A stretch of 64,000 nt of DNA from Halicephalobus mephisto (Eukaryota > Nematoda > Chromadorea > Rhabditida > Panagrolaimidae), in contig SWDT01000725.1 in assembly GCA_009193035.1 (NCBI GenBank), positions 42,222-106,221 on the forward strand, given 5' to 3'. Below, one piece after another: positions 34,801 to 46,433 of the stretch. Each line of letters opens with the position of its first letter. Position 1 is the stretch's first letter. The notes beneath the pieces were generated by a model. The model was not told the origin of the DNA, made no database searches, and saw only the letters and a list, made by a program, of their open reading frames with translations. The translations under genes and the position numbers were made by a program.

Positions 34801-37800
34801 GTGGTTCATTAATTAACTTGGTTGACTGGGGCAGGGTCACGGGGATTTGTTTTCTGGGCGTTAGGGGTTCTAGTCTCCGGGGCAGAACAGCGTGGATAAC
34901 CTCCGCTTGTCTGGGGGACAGGTCCCTTCCCTCCGGACCCCCCAGCATCGGGGGTTCGGGGAATTTCAATTTGGGATTTTCGTAATTATCAGGGTAAAAA
35001 TGAGGAGGAAAATTTTCGCCGTAGTTCCTCTGGGCTTCAGACCCTGTGGACGTCACATGGGCACTCGTGACCTTCTTGACGACGTGTTCGTGGTCGTCGA
35101 TCCTGTAGCCTTCTTTAATCCAGGAATTATGTCTTGTGGCATCAGTAGTATGAACAGCCGTCATTTCTGGATTCAATAAGTTCAAGATTTTTCAACTCAA
35201 GTAAAATACAAACAAAACAAAAAACAACGGAAATTATTCGTCAAGGTTTATTCGTCAAGAGGTCGCTATTCGTCGAAACGTGAGCTTGCTGAATGCTTTG
35301 CGCAGTTTCCGATCCAAGCTTGTTCGAGGCGGAGACAAAAAACAGGAAAGAATTAAGTTGACGCCGAGACTCCCGTTCCCCTCGGGAAGAATGGTAAATA
35401 ACGGAGTTGTAAACTATTTTGGTTTAACGGTTTCTGTCAAAAAACTGGAATAAAAAATAGGAAATATAAATTCACTACGAAGCAAATTCGGATAGTAACT
35501 AGTTTAAAACTGATCATTGATCAGTCACTATCCAAAAATTCAAGAAGAGCAAAACTGGATAGTGTCTAATTTTGTGTTTTTCTTTTCAGTTACTATCCAA
35601 GGAATTCAAAAAGCAATTTTGGATAGTGTTTAATTTCAAAATTTATTTTTTCCAGTCACTATCCAGAAGATTTTGTCAAAAACAAATGTGGATAGTGACT
35701 AGTTTATAAATTGATCAGTCACTATCCAAAAATTCAAGGAGAGCAAAACTGGATAGTGTCTAATTTTGTATTTTTCTTTCCAGTCACTATCCAGAGGATT
35801 TTGTCAAAAGCAAATGTGGATAGTGACTAGTTTATAAATTGATCAGTCACTATCCAAAAATTCAAGGAGAGCAAAATTGGATAGTGTCTAATTTTGTATT
35901 TTTCTTTCCAGTCACTATCCAGAGGATTTTGTCAAAAGCAAATGTGGATAATGATTGAGAAGCAACTACTTATTGTCAAAAGTAAATATTATCTGAGATT
36001 GCTCTAGCACACATTGTAAGGCTAATGACTTGGATAAAAGATTATTTGTCTTTCTTGGATATTGTCCAAAACCATTCTAAATTACAGGGATAGTGACTGG
36101 AAGAAGAAAATCAACTGCAAAAAGTAGTCACTATCCAAGATTGCTATCGTTCAAAATATTCATCATTCAAAATTGTTTATTTTTGAAAAGTTGTTTCGAT
36201 AGTGACTAAAAAAAGGCGATTAATAGTGGAAAATAGTCACTATCAAAAATTAATTTTTTGAAGATAATTACTATTCAAAATTACTTTTGTATAAAAAAAA
36301 TCAAACTTGGATAGTGTCTCGTTTTGATTATTAATAATCTTTCCAGTCACTATTCAAAATTAATTTTCTTAAAAGTAGTCACTATCAAAAATTAATATTC
36401 TCGAAATTAGTCACTATCAAAAATTACTTTTCTCGAAAATAGTCACTATTAAAAATTAATATTTTCGAAAATAGTCACTATCCAAAATCACTTTTTTCAA
36501 AATTAGTCACTATCCAGATATGTTTCGATCGGCTTCCGTAATGGAAATCTTCGAACTTTTAATTCGAATTAAACTCCACTAAACCCGGTTAAAAAGTAAA
36601 ATCGGCTTTTCTAACCAAAATGCATTTATTTCGTGAATGTTAAAAACTTTTTCTCAGAATAATCCGTTGGAAAACAAGAAAAAAACCACTTCTAATCAAG
36701 GATAAACTTCCCATGACTCGTGTCAATGTTTGATCAAGTCTTTGAGACAATATTTCCTGAGGGTAAACCAGTCTAAGCAACGAATCAAGCTGACATTTTT
36801 CTGTCAACAATTTTTTATAAAATTTACACAGATTTTGTTTTGTGTTCTTCATCTGAGCATTTTTGTCAATTAACTGGATCTTGAAAAAAATAAATTTAAA
36901 GAAAACAAAATTTTTTTCGAAATTTTGGGACTAGTTTTTTTACGAAAAAAAAATTTTTTAAATTTATAAATTTAATTTTTAAACTATTTTGCTTTTAAAA
37001 TAAAAAAATAAATTTCATTTTTAAGTTATTTTAAAAAATGAATTTTATTTGAATATTATTATTAAAAATGAGTTTTATTTAAATATTATTTTTAAAAAAT
37101 GAGTTTTATTTAAATATTATTTTAAAAAATAAATTTTATTTAAATATTATTTTAAAAAATAAGTTTTATTTAAATATTATTTTAAAAAAAAGAATTTTAT
37201 TTAAATATTATTTTTAAAAAATGAATTTTATTTAAATATTATTATTACTAAATAAAAAATTATAGATCAGTATTCTGTAAAAAAGCTGAACTTTTCCGAA
37301 AGGGCGAAAGTCGTTCGGCAAACATTGGGTATTCCCAATTCTGACTTTATTTTTTAACAACCTCAGCTTGATTAGAGACGTGCTTCTGCATTTTGTTCAA
37401 GGATAAGAGGATCACAGACACCCACTCGGGGGATTAAAGAGGTCGAAGAGGTTTGTCGAGTGCAGTTATATTTTTATAAAAATAAAAAATAAAAAATAAA
37501 CAATGTTCCAAAACAGTTTTGACACAAATTTTTAGAAAATTTCAAAATTTTAGGATTTTAATTTTTTTAGAAACTATAAAATTTTAAAATTTTGGAAATT
37601 CCAAATATGTTTTAAAATTTTTAAAATTTTACAAAATTTCGAAAATTTTTAAAATTTTTGAATATTTTGAAAAACTTTAATAAATTTTTAAAATTATATA
37701 TTTTGAAAAATTTCAGAAATTTTCACTGGATTCTGGAGATTTTAGAATTCCAAAAAGTTGGAAGTTTTTAGAATTCTGAAAATTTATAGAAAATTGCAAT

Positions 37801-37949
37801 TAGTGAAATTCAATAATCAGAATTTAAACTTTCTGGAAAAAGAAAAATGAAAGTATATCCCCATTTAGTAGGTCAAGAAAGGTCAAGTGGAAGAAGATAG
37901 CGGAAAACCTACCCGGGGCAGCGTCGTCTTCTTCAGGCTTTGGGACCAT
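31859..37949 (-). CDS. unc-87: UNC-87 calponin-repeat actin-binding protein, two alternative first exons
   Basis: Shared exons on the minus strand: 34128-33683, 32988-32415, 31929-31859. First exon is either 35164-34534 (long, 573 aa) or 37949-37913 (short, 375 aa; begins MVPKPEEDDAAP). Both donors are phase 1 and fit the same acceptor. The long N-terminus is Pro-rich. Seven calponin-like repeats follow ([17 protein letters not shown] and variants), and the protein ends GKHLKRIWELEYPEEAEVSL. The sizes match the two known forms of C. elegans UNC-87, which bundles actin filaments and stabilises muscle thin filaments. The two exons imply separate promoters at about 35.2-35.4 kb and upstream of 37.95 kb. 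Confidence 0.95.
33040..33450 (-). repeat. Degenerate short tandem repeats in unc-87 intron
   Basis: Loose repeats of a unit like ATATGAATCTGAACACTAGA, with repeated AATTATATGAATACATAACT blocks at about 33255 and 33300. AT-rich and noncoding. Confidence 0.55.
35486..36525. repeat. Hairpin-forming GATAGTGACT repeat cluster 1
   Basis: Dense alternation of GGATAGTGACT or GGATAGTGTCT with its complement AGTCACTATCC over about 1 kb. A higher-order unit of about 128 bp is nearly identical at 35690-35817 and 35818-35945. Lies in the large 5' intron used by the short unc-87 form. Adjacent arms can fold into 11-bp hairpins in RNA or single-stranded DNA. Confidence 0.9.
37010..37260. repeat. AT-rich ~29-bp tandem repeats
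   Basis: About eight units of TTTTATTTAAATATTATTTT with AAAAAATGAG spacers. No coding content. Confidence 0.75.
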
Positions 37950-39782
37950 GTTTGTGCTTTTGTGTGCTTCGCTAAAAAAATTAATAAAAACATGTAAAAA
38001 ATATATAAAAATTCGTAAAAATATGTAAAAAATTAATAAAAATATATAAAAATTCGTAAAAATATGTAAAAAATATATAAAAATTCATAAAAATCCATAA
38101 AAAATATATAAAAATTAATAAAAATTCGTAAAAATATGTAAAAAATTAATAAAAATATATAAAAATTAATTAAAAACATTTTAAAAAATTTTTTTTAATT
38201 TATAAAAATTCATAAAAATACATAGAAATTTTAAAAAATATATAAAAATATAAATAAATTTATAAAAATTAATAAAAATATGTAGAAATTGATAAAAATA
38301 TAAATACAGTAGGAATTTTAAAAAATAATTTTCAAACATATTTGGAAAAAAATAAGTGAAATTACGATTAATAAACTTGGAAATTTTCGAATATAGAAGA
38401 AATTTGAGAAATTAAATAAATAGTTAAAGTTTAAAATAGAAAATTCAAAAATTAGGTCTTGACACGAAAAATAATTTTTTATAAAAATGATATAAAAATA
38501 ATCATAGAACGCCAAAACGGTCCTGGAACGAAAATGTTTTTTTATAAAAATATTTATTTAAAAATGAATGGTCCTGAAGCGAAAATTGACATTTTTTCTA
38601 AAAATAATTCAAAAAATATTACAAAACACAATCTCAAAAATAAAATTACTTTTTTCGACAATAATCGTTCAAAAATAACAGTAAAAATACTAAGAGATTT
38701 CGATAGAGATAATTTTCTAAAAATGGATCAAAAATAAAGACATAAGCTCTAAATGATCCCAGCACGAAAATTTTTTTACAAAAATAATTCAAAAATAGTG
38801 ATTTGATTTTAGAAAATCCCGTAGAGAAAATTTTTTTTATAATATTGATCTAAAAATAGTGATTTGGTTTTAGAAAATCCCAAAGCGAAAATTTTTTTCT
38901 ACAAAAATAATTCAAAAATAGTGATTGGTTTTAGAAAATCCCGTAGCGAAAGTTTTTTTTACAATATTGATCTAAAAATAGTGATTTAATTTTCGAAAAT
39001 CCCAAAGCGAAAATTTTTTTTACAAAAATAATTCAAAAATAGTGATTTGATTTTAGAAAATCCCGTAGCGAAAATTTTTTTTATAACGATGATCTAAAAA
39101 TAGTGATTTGGTTTTAGAAAATCCCGTAGCGAAAATTTTTTTTACAATATTGATCTAAAAATAGTGATTTAGTTTTAGAAAATCTCGAAGCGATTTTTTT
39201 TTACAATATTGATCTAAAAATAATAATTTGATTTTCGAAGGTCCCGAGGCGAAAATTAGTCTAAAACTTTAAGTACTCTCAGAACGAAAATTATTTTTTT
39301 ACAATATCGATCTAAAGATAAAAGTAAAATTGAAAACGATCTTGACGCGAAAATTACTAAATTTTACAAAATGCCATTAAATATCAAGAATTCTGTCGTA
39401 TGCCCTGAGGGCATATCCGACGGAATCCCAAGAAGGTGTTAACTCCAATCAAATTCCTCTTCGACTTTGGGCGAATGAAGAGAGCAATGCAAAACAAATT
39501 TTCCTTTGAAAATTGCCAGAGATCCGTGGGCGCTTTCCTGAAGTTGTTCCATATCTTTTTTGTTTCTTAGCTATCCGGATCAAGTCAATAAAGATCCCGT
39601 ATGTCCGTCGAATGCCGATTAAGAGCCGCCCAAAGTGGCACACAAGCCAACTGGCAGACTTTACAACTTTACTCGAAACAACAATAACAGGCCCTGGGGG
39701 CGTGGAGAAGACCCGACTTCCCCCGCAAATCCTTGGGATTTTTCTTTTTATTCTTATCACAAAGGATTTTATTTTTTTAAAA
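37950..39782 (-). promoter_or_regulatory. Upstream region of the short unc-87 form
   Basis: Contains no gene. 37975-38330 is AT-rich simple sequence. 38750-39260 is a 60-bp minisatellite. 39390-39770 is a less AT-rich block without a supported frame, including a CCTGAGGGCATATCCGACGG stretch; it is a candidate muscle control region or an untranslated leader, inferred only from position and composition. Confidence 0.35.
38750..39260. repeat. 60-bp minisatellite
   Basis: About eight units of roughly 60 bp, each with AGAAAATCCC, AGCGAAAATTTTTTT and AAAAATAGTGATTTG. The units differ mainly by small indels in the homopolymer runs. Between the SLC35 and unc-87 genes. Confidence 0.85.
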
Positions 39783-42543
39783 TTAGTTAATTTGACGTTT
39801 TGGCATCAATTCCGTATTTTGCCAAAAACGAAGACTACTGGTGATGAACACGAATTTTCCCACGAAAGCGTAGATCGAAGCGTGAGCCATATTCTGGAGC
39901 CACCATTGCCCGACAGAAGCACAGAAGAACTTGGTGTGCTCCAGAGCACAGTATATCGGGATATCTGTGTGCAAAGTCAGCCAGAGTTCTGAGAATTTGA
40001 AGCAGATCATGAAAATAACACTCATCGTCATCAGAATCTAAAATAAAATAAATCACAAAAATAAATAATTTTAAAAAAACAATAATTTTAAAAAAATAAT
40101 TTTAAAAATAAATAATTTTAAAAAAACGATAATTTTAAAAAAATAATTTTAAAAAAATAATTTTAGAAAAAATTTAAAAAAAAACAATAAATTTGAAAAA
40201 AATAAAATAAGTTTTAAAAATAATTTTAAAAGAAAATAATTTTAAAAAAAAATAAAATCTTTCAAAAATAATTTTAAAAAATAAATAATTTAAAAAAAAT
40301 AAATTACATCATTTAAAAAAAAATAAATAATTTTAAAAATAATTAATTTTTAAACTTACGTAATCGATGCTTTCCCATGAAGCATCGTAGGATACTGTAC
40401 TTTGAAAATACGAAATAATTGCCGGAAAAGCCAAAGCTACAGTAATCGTTCCGGTATGGTAAAGCGAAAAAAGTTCGAAAGATCCTTGAGATGTCCCGGA
40501 ACGAAAGACATGGAGAGATTTCTTGAGGACCAGAAGATTGATCCCTCTGGCAACGGCCAAAATCGGAGCGAAGAAAAGTCCAAAATTATCGTATTCAATA
40601 TGCCCAAATTCCAGCCAGGACAAACTGGCAGAAATCGCCAAAGGAATCTGAAAAAAATTATTTTTAAAAATTTTCAATTTTTTAAACTAAAAAATATTTT
40701 TAATTTTTTTAACTTTTTTAAACTGCTATATTTTTAAAAATTTTTTATATTTTTGTATTTTTAAAAATTTTTTTAATTTAAAATTTAAAAATTTTAAAAA
40801 TTTTTATTTTTTAAATCTTTAAATTTTTAAAATTTTAAAATTTTTTTAATTTCGTCATTTTTTTAAAGTTATTTTAAATTATACTGTGGCTTGTTATTAT
40901 TTTTTTTATCCTTCTAGAAGTGTTCAAAAAAATCTCAACTTTGCTCGCGTAGGTGTCATATTGCCTCAGGCATTATCTGGCACAACAATTGTCCAGTTCA
41001 CCTGGAATCGAGCTTGAGCAAGCTCTTTGAAAACGACGAAAATTTACTTTTGTTCAAAAAATAAGATTGCCTCTGGCAATCAAAGGATGGATGAGCAGCG
41101 GAAGTGGATCGAGGATTGGGAGGAAGCAAAAGCGACAACAAGACGGATCATTGTTGGATTTAAAAAAGTTTCAGTCAAGGGAGATAAATAAAGTGAGATT
41201 TTTGAGTAGTAAACATCCACAAAAAAATAAAAAATTTCAAAAACACTGAAAGCAAAAATGGATAGTGTCCATTTCCCAGTGATCGGTCTTCTCAGTCACT
41301 ATCCTAAAAGTTGTTAAAAAACCAAAACTTTAATACAAATCGAATAGTGTCTTGAAGAACCGATGGTCTGGTCTCTCTGGACACTATCCAAAATCGGTCT
41401 TTAATCATAATTATCAGATAGTGACTAAAACAACCACTTATCTTTTCTAAACATTATTCGGAATTAATTCAAGCAAAACTGCACCGTAACTGAAAAGAGC
41501 AATAAATTGTAAAATTGGACACTATCCAAGTATGGTTTCTTGAATGAAGTCAACAGGATAGTGACTCAAAGAAATGCTGATTTCTCTTTCCTGGACACTA
41601 TCCGAAATTGCCTTTTCTAAGAAAAACTGATTGAATAAAGACTGAAAAAAACAATAAATTATGAAAAACAGACACTATCCAAAACCGATTTTCTTAAAAA
41701 TAAAACACTATCCAAGTTTGGTTTTGTTGACTTTATTTTTTATTTTTTTTCAGTTACTTTTCAAATTTGATATATGAATAAGAATATCAGAAATATAAAT
41801 GAAAACTGAGAAATTCATTTTTCAATTAATCCAGTCACTATCCAAAACCGATTTTCTTAAAAATAAAACACTATCCAAGTTTGGTTTTGTTGACTTTATT
41901 TTTAATTTTTTTTCAGTTACTTTTCAAATTTGATATATGAATAAGAATATCAGAAATATAAATCAAAACTGAGATATTCATTTTTCAATTAATCCAGTCA
42001 CTATCCTTTCCCAAAACTTACCATCAAAGAGCAACTGGATCTGTTCCTCACGTTGGGTCCCAAAAACTTCGGAGAAATCCTCATTGCCGTTATTGTCATC
42101 AAAAAATCGAATATCCTTAAAAATAAAATTTACCAATGACTAATTTGATAATCAAACCTCAGTAAATAAAGACTGCCAGTTCTGTTCCCGGAGTGGACTT
42201 TGGCTGTCAACAAGCTGACCGTCAGCTGCGAAACCAGAGACGGAAGCAAACTTTTTTTTAGCAGTTCTCCAGAAATGGATACTGTAGCGAATTTGGAATA
42301 CATCAGAAACAAAAACACAAAAGTAGTAAAATAATGCAGAAAATGAACAACAATCGACCTCAGATCAAGGACAAAGAAGAGCACGTTGTGGGCCGCGGAC
42401 AACATGAAAGACGAGCTGACATTGAGCAAGAAATAAAGCAAAATATCCATTTTTTGGAAATCCAACATCATCGAGGAGTTTTCGAGGTACAGGACGAGAA
42501 AGGAAGGAATTGATCGGGAAAGAAGGAAATCAAAACGGGTCAT
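39783..42543 (-). CDS. SLC35/TPT-type nucleotide-sugar transporter-like protein, 340 aa
   Basis: Four minus-strand exons: 42543-42158, 42115-42022, 40647-40360, 40037-39783, in frame. The protein is almost entirely membrane segments, in the ten-helix spacing of the drug/metabolite superfamily. Family-like stretches are LLYFLLNVSSSFMLSAAHN with a following VVHFLHYFTTFVF, then NFGLFFAPILAVARGINLLV with LKKSLHVF, and near the end the YCALEHTKFFCASVGQWWL helix where relatives have a Lys motif. The expected site is Golgi or ER. The substrate cannot be read. The donor of exon 1 (GTTTGA) and acceptor of exon 2 (TTTTAAG) are weak but keep the frame. A long second frame is also open over exons 1-2 (see findings). 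Confidence 0.65.
40040..40350. repeat. AT-rich simple repeat in SLC35 intron
   Basis: Runs of AATTTTAAAAAAATAATTTT and variants fill this short intron. Low complexity only. Confidence 0.7.
41245..42010. repeat. Hairpin-forming GATAGTGACT repeat cluster 2
   Basis: Same motif family as 35486-36525 (GGATAGTGTCC, AGTCACTATCC, GGACACTATCC) in the large SLC35 intron. A 165-bp block beginning CACTATCCAAAACCGATTTT occurs twice (41662-41826 and 41826-42000). Confidence 0.88.
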
Positions 42544-43203
42544 CGCCGGTGAGGAGATCCCGAGGCGAGATTGAAGAAGTAACTCCTGCAAAAATCAATA
42601 AACAGCATCTGGAAACCTATCCCCTGACCACTAAGCCTTCAGAATCCTATATTTCGGAACTCCGAAGGATTTTGATATATGAAACATCTACATAAACAGA
42701 AAAAGTAAAATTCAAAAAATTTAAATTTGAAATCAACTGCGTACGTGCAATTTTGAAATTGAATTTCTTCATTGATTTCCAGAATCCTGCATTTGAAGAT
42801 TCTCGAAACTGCTGATATATGAAGCATCTGGATAAATAAAATTTTGAAAATTAGATTCGAAACTAAATACGTGCGATTTCGAAATCTGCAACCACACCTT
42901 TTCCTCGTCGTGGTCTTCAGACCCTGTATTTCGGAATTCTGAACATCTTTGATATATGAAACATCTCAATAAATAAAGTTTTAAAAATTCAAATTTAAAA
43001 TTAACCGTATGCTTCCAATTTCCAATTTTGAAACTGAATTTTCTTTCTTGTAATCTTCGGAATCGTGTGTTTGAATACCTAACAATTTATGGATATACAA
43101 GGAAGTTTTGAAAAATCAAAATCAAAGTTGACTGTGTACGTGCGATTTCGAAATCACAGACAATCATGCCAGATTTTACCGAAATACCCTCTCAAACGGC
43201 AAA
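42544..43203. other. Spacer between the SLC35 and STAR genes
   Basis: A divergent intergenic region. TTTTTGCAG at 42593-42585 on the minus strand is a likely trans-splice acceptor for the SLC35 transcript. Three diverged copies of a roughly 140-bp unit (around GATATATGAAACATCT at about 42670, 42815 and 42950) lie in it. No gene seen. Confidence 0.5.
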
Positions 43204-44496
43204 ATGCCAAAGCGGGATCCTGTTTCTTTGCAGAATACCAGTGCGCGAGACGATTCACTCGCGGGGTCCGACTCGCGGTCTGGAAGTGTAGGATTCGTCC
43301 TCATTTCTCATGGTTTTCTCCGCGCTTGCAGGTTCCCTTGCTTTTCCTCTGATTTTGCTTCCCATGGCCTTTTCCGCGTTTCTTGTGAAACTGATGAGTC
43401 TCGTTATAACGCGACAATGATTGCAGGCTTCTTCAACGATAGTCATGGTCGATTTGAAAGTGAGCACCGCCTTGGATGATCACCCTCCTCTCTGTGATGA
43501 GATTGATATTCTGGCCGCTTTACTTCGCGAGAGAAACGCTCTGATAACCACAGCTCCAGCATGTTTCCCGAATATTCAAAAACTGGTTGATCTTGGTAAG
43601 TCCTTGGGTTTCATAAATTCCCCCAAATGCCCATGATATCGGGTTGAATCGGTTTTCCTCGAATTTTCACCTTATTGAGGTTTTTCCCAAATTGCAATTG
43701 ATCTGGTTTTCAGAGATTTGGCGCATTCGTCAGAAACTGTTCCACCATGAATTCAAGTTTAATTTGGAACTGCCAGAACCAGTTGGACCCGTTAGCGTCG
43801 TGACCGAGAAACTGTATTTGCCAAAGAAGGAGCATCCTGATGTGAGTTTTTGCCTTCTTTGACAAGTGCTGACTTTGGTTTTAGTTTAATTTTGTTGGAA
43901 GGATTATTGGCCCCCGTGGAGTCACTTCGAAGCAGATTGAATATGCCACTGGATGCAAGATTATGATTCGCGGCAAAGGTTCCACGCGTGCTTCTCCTCG
44001 ACGCCGTTCCTCTCGCAGCAGTGATAAGGACAAGGAGGAAGATGACCTGCATGTTATTATTCAGTGTGAAGATACCGCTGATCGTGCCAAGGTCAGAATT
44101 GAGAAGGCCAAGGAGCTGATTAATCAGATTATTGATCCTGATGCGAAGGGAGACAGCGACCTCAAGCGACGGCAACTGTTGGAATTGGCCATCCTTAATG
44201 GCAGCTACAGAGAACGGTCTTCTTCGAGCCGTTCTAACTCGGGTGCTCCGAATTCACCCGTCTCGAATAGTCATTTCCGTTCTCGCAATTCTCTATCGCT
44301 GAGTCCACCCGTTGGATCGCCTGTGATGACTTCTGTCTGGAACAACCATCGTTCCATGGATGAAGAAATTGGCTGGATTTGGAAGGAACTCAAGATGAAC
44401 TCGTGTCAACCTGGATCTCTTGGTACCTTTCCGTTCTGCAATAACAACAATGGCTTCCGTGCTGAATCGAATTATGGCTCATCCTTTCGTCACTGA
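43204..44496 (+). CDS. STAR-family KH-domain RNA-binding protein (QKI/GLD-1/ASD-2 type), 330 aa
   Basis: Four exons (43204-43287, 43427-43595, 43714-43841, 43885-44496) give 330 residues. An alternative start is ATG 43445 (296 aa) if exon 1 is untranslated. The QUA1 dimerisation helix is at about residues 45-90 (EIDILAALLRERNALITTAP), the KH domain starts near residue 105 with VVTEKLYLPKKEHPD, and its GxxG loop is GPRG in FNFVGRIIGPRGVTSKQI (128-145). A Ser/Arg-rich insert lies in the variable loop. QUA2 is at about 220-237 (LKRRQLLELAILNGSY). STAR proteins bind UACUAAY-type elements in mRNA and control splicing and translation. The C-terminal 90 residues are Ser/Asn-rich and disordered. Confidence 0.92.
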
Positions 44497-45144
44497 GAAG
44501 CTCTGAGGATCAACAAACCCATCAATGCATACTAATGAACCACTAATTAGTAATAGGGAAGTTCACCTAGAGATTCTTGTTTTACGTTGTTTTTGTTTGA
44601 GGGTTCATACCTTGTGATTGGACCGATCCTGATTTTTGTTCGTTTATTTTGAACAAAAATTTCGTTTGTTAATTATGTGTATGTGGGGTAAGGGGAAATG
44701 GAAGCAATGGCTCGTGGATGGTTTGTTTGGCGAGAGCAAGGTGATGGGGAATTGACAGTCAAGCGAGGGAACTTGTAGAATGAAGGTTGAAGTTGATCAT
44801 TTGGTCTTTTTCTGAGGAGTTGGCATTTGGAACCTGCTTTGGAGAGAACAATATCAGGTAGTGTCAATGTTTGATGTACTTCTATTTTTTGAATCGTTTT
44901 TTAATGAAAAGATTTAAATGATATTCTGAGAGAACTTCAAACTTCAACAACGTGAATGTGGTTCTAAATTTTTTTAAAATAAATTTTAATTGGTTGATGA
45001 TTGCTGTATTAATTTTTAGGAAAGATTGAAATTTTGGAGATTTTTTAGAATTTGGTTTTTTGGATGTTTGGTAAAATGGAAAATTTAGGTGGAAAAATAA
45101 ATTTTTTATTCAACAACGGGAATTAACCACAAACGTAAAAACGA
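44497..45144. other. 3' region of the STAR gene, convergent spacer
   Basis: Shared 3' flank of the conv­ergent STAR and LPDAP genes. 44500-44880 is of mixed composition and probably the STAR 3' UTR. No further gene seen. Confidence 0.5.
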
Positions 45145-46433
45145 TTAACTTTGAGAATTGAGGATTTTTTGAAGTTCATTTTCGAGATATCTTTGAGGAT
45201 CTACATAGTTTTGGGAGATCAGCTTCTGAGGAGGAACCGGGTCGAAGAGGATCGGAGCATCTGGAAGAATGGGGAACTTTGAACATTTATGGCGAATTTT
45301 CTTTTTTCTGATTTTCGTCTGGACTTCTGGAGCCTTGATTGATTTCGAAAATTTTCGGACTTCTGGAGCCTTGGTTGATTTTGGAAATTTTCGGACTTCT
45401 GATGGTTCAATTTTTATCGTTTTTGAACATTGTTGGATTTTTGAGGATTCTATTGTTTTTGAAAATCCTTGGATTTCTGAGTATTTGAGTATCTTTGGAG
45501 ATTTTTGACCTTCTGAAGATTCTTTAATTGTTTTCGAAGATTGTGGGACTTGGATTGCACGTCTTGGTTGAGAGCTTTGGACAGGAGCCAGGACTTTCCG
45601 GACATTTTTGGACTCGTTTTTTTTGGATTTCAAATATAATAGTATTTTTTGGGGATTTTCGATCAATTCTGGAGGTTCTTTTTTGAGTTCTGTTTTCTGC
45701 TTCAATTGGACAGGGATGACTGGAGGAAACAGCCGAGGGGCGTCGGGCAGGATTGGTTCTTGGTTTTCTTGGGTTTCTCGCTGGAAATTTAGGTTCTTTT
45801 TCTTCTTTGTTGTTGACCATACTTTACGACGGCATTCGGAAGAACTTTCGAGTCCGTATTTCCTCAGATCAGGCTGGATTGGCTGGAACAAAACTGGAGC
45901 ATCTGGAAGAACGGAATTCTCTGTGACGTCATCGTATGTCTCCTTTATCGAGCTTCGGGTTTCGTCCACTTCTGCTTTGATCTGACTTACTTCTGGAGTC
46001 GACATCGGAAGTTCGTAAATCTCAGGAGGAGGTTCGACTTTGATCGGTCTCAAGACAGGACTCATCTGGTCAGGTAACGTCGGCGGAGCATCCGGCAGAG
46101 TAATTTTCGCAATTGCCCTATGTAAAAACAACAATTAAGTCACACAAGTAACAATTAATATATGAAAACATATATATAAAAATGAAAGTTGATGTACCGA
46201 AAATCATAATTCATATATCAAAAATGAAAGTTGATATATCAAAAATTATAATTCATATATAAAACTTGAAGTTGATATATCAAAAATGATAATCCATATA
46301 TAAAAATTGATAATCCATATATAAAAATGATAATCCATATATCAAAATGATAATTGATATATCAAAAAACTAAAAAAACTTACAATTGTCTAATTTCTCG
46401 AAGATGGACAAATCGCTTCCTCAACCTTGGCAT
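45145..46433 (-). CDS. Disordered Lys/Ser/Pro-rich protein with four LPDAP motifs, 340 aa
   Basis: Two minus-strand exons (46433-46384, 46117-45145) join in phase 2. The ATG lies five bases behind AGATCAG, a probable trans-splice acceptor. The N-terminus is basic (MPRLRKRFVHLREIRQL). The motif LPDAP occurs four times: TLPDAPPTLPD, SVLPDAPVLFQP, PILPDAPRLFPP and PILPDAPILFDP, three followed by LF-x-P. Between them are acidic then strongly basic low-complexity stretches, including tandem KAPEVRKF(P/S)KS(T/I) units. It is probably nuclear and unstructured, with LPDAP acting as a repeated docking motif. I do not recognise the family. Confidence 0.75.
46180..46380. repeat. Palindrome-rich tandem repeat (TGATATATCA) in intron
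   Basis: About ten short units built on TTGATATATCAAAAATGATAA and ATTCATATAT in the single intron of the LPDAP gene. TTGATATATCAA is a perfect palindrome. Confidence 0.8.

Noticed and set aside
39513..39992. 159-codon plus-strand open frame
   Set aside because: Its 3' half is antisense to the last SLC35 exon and its 5' half crosses noncoding DNA; no domain.
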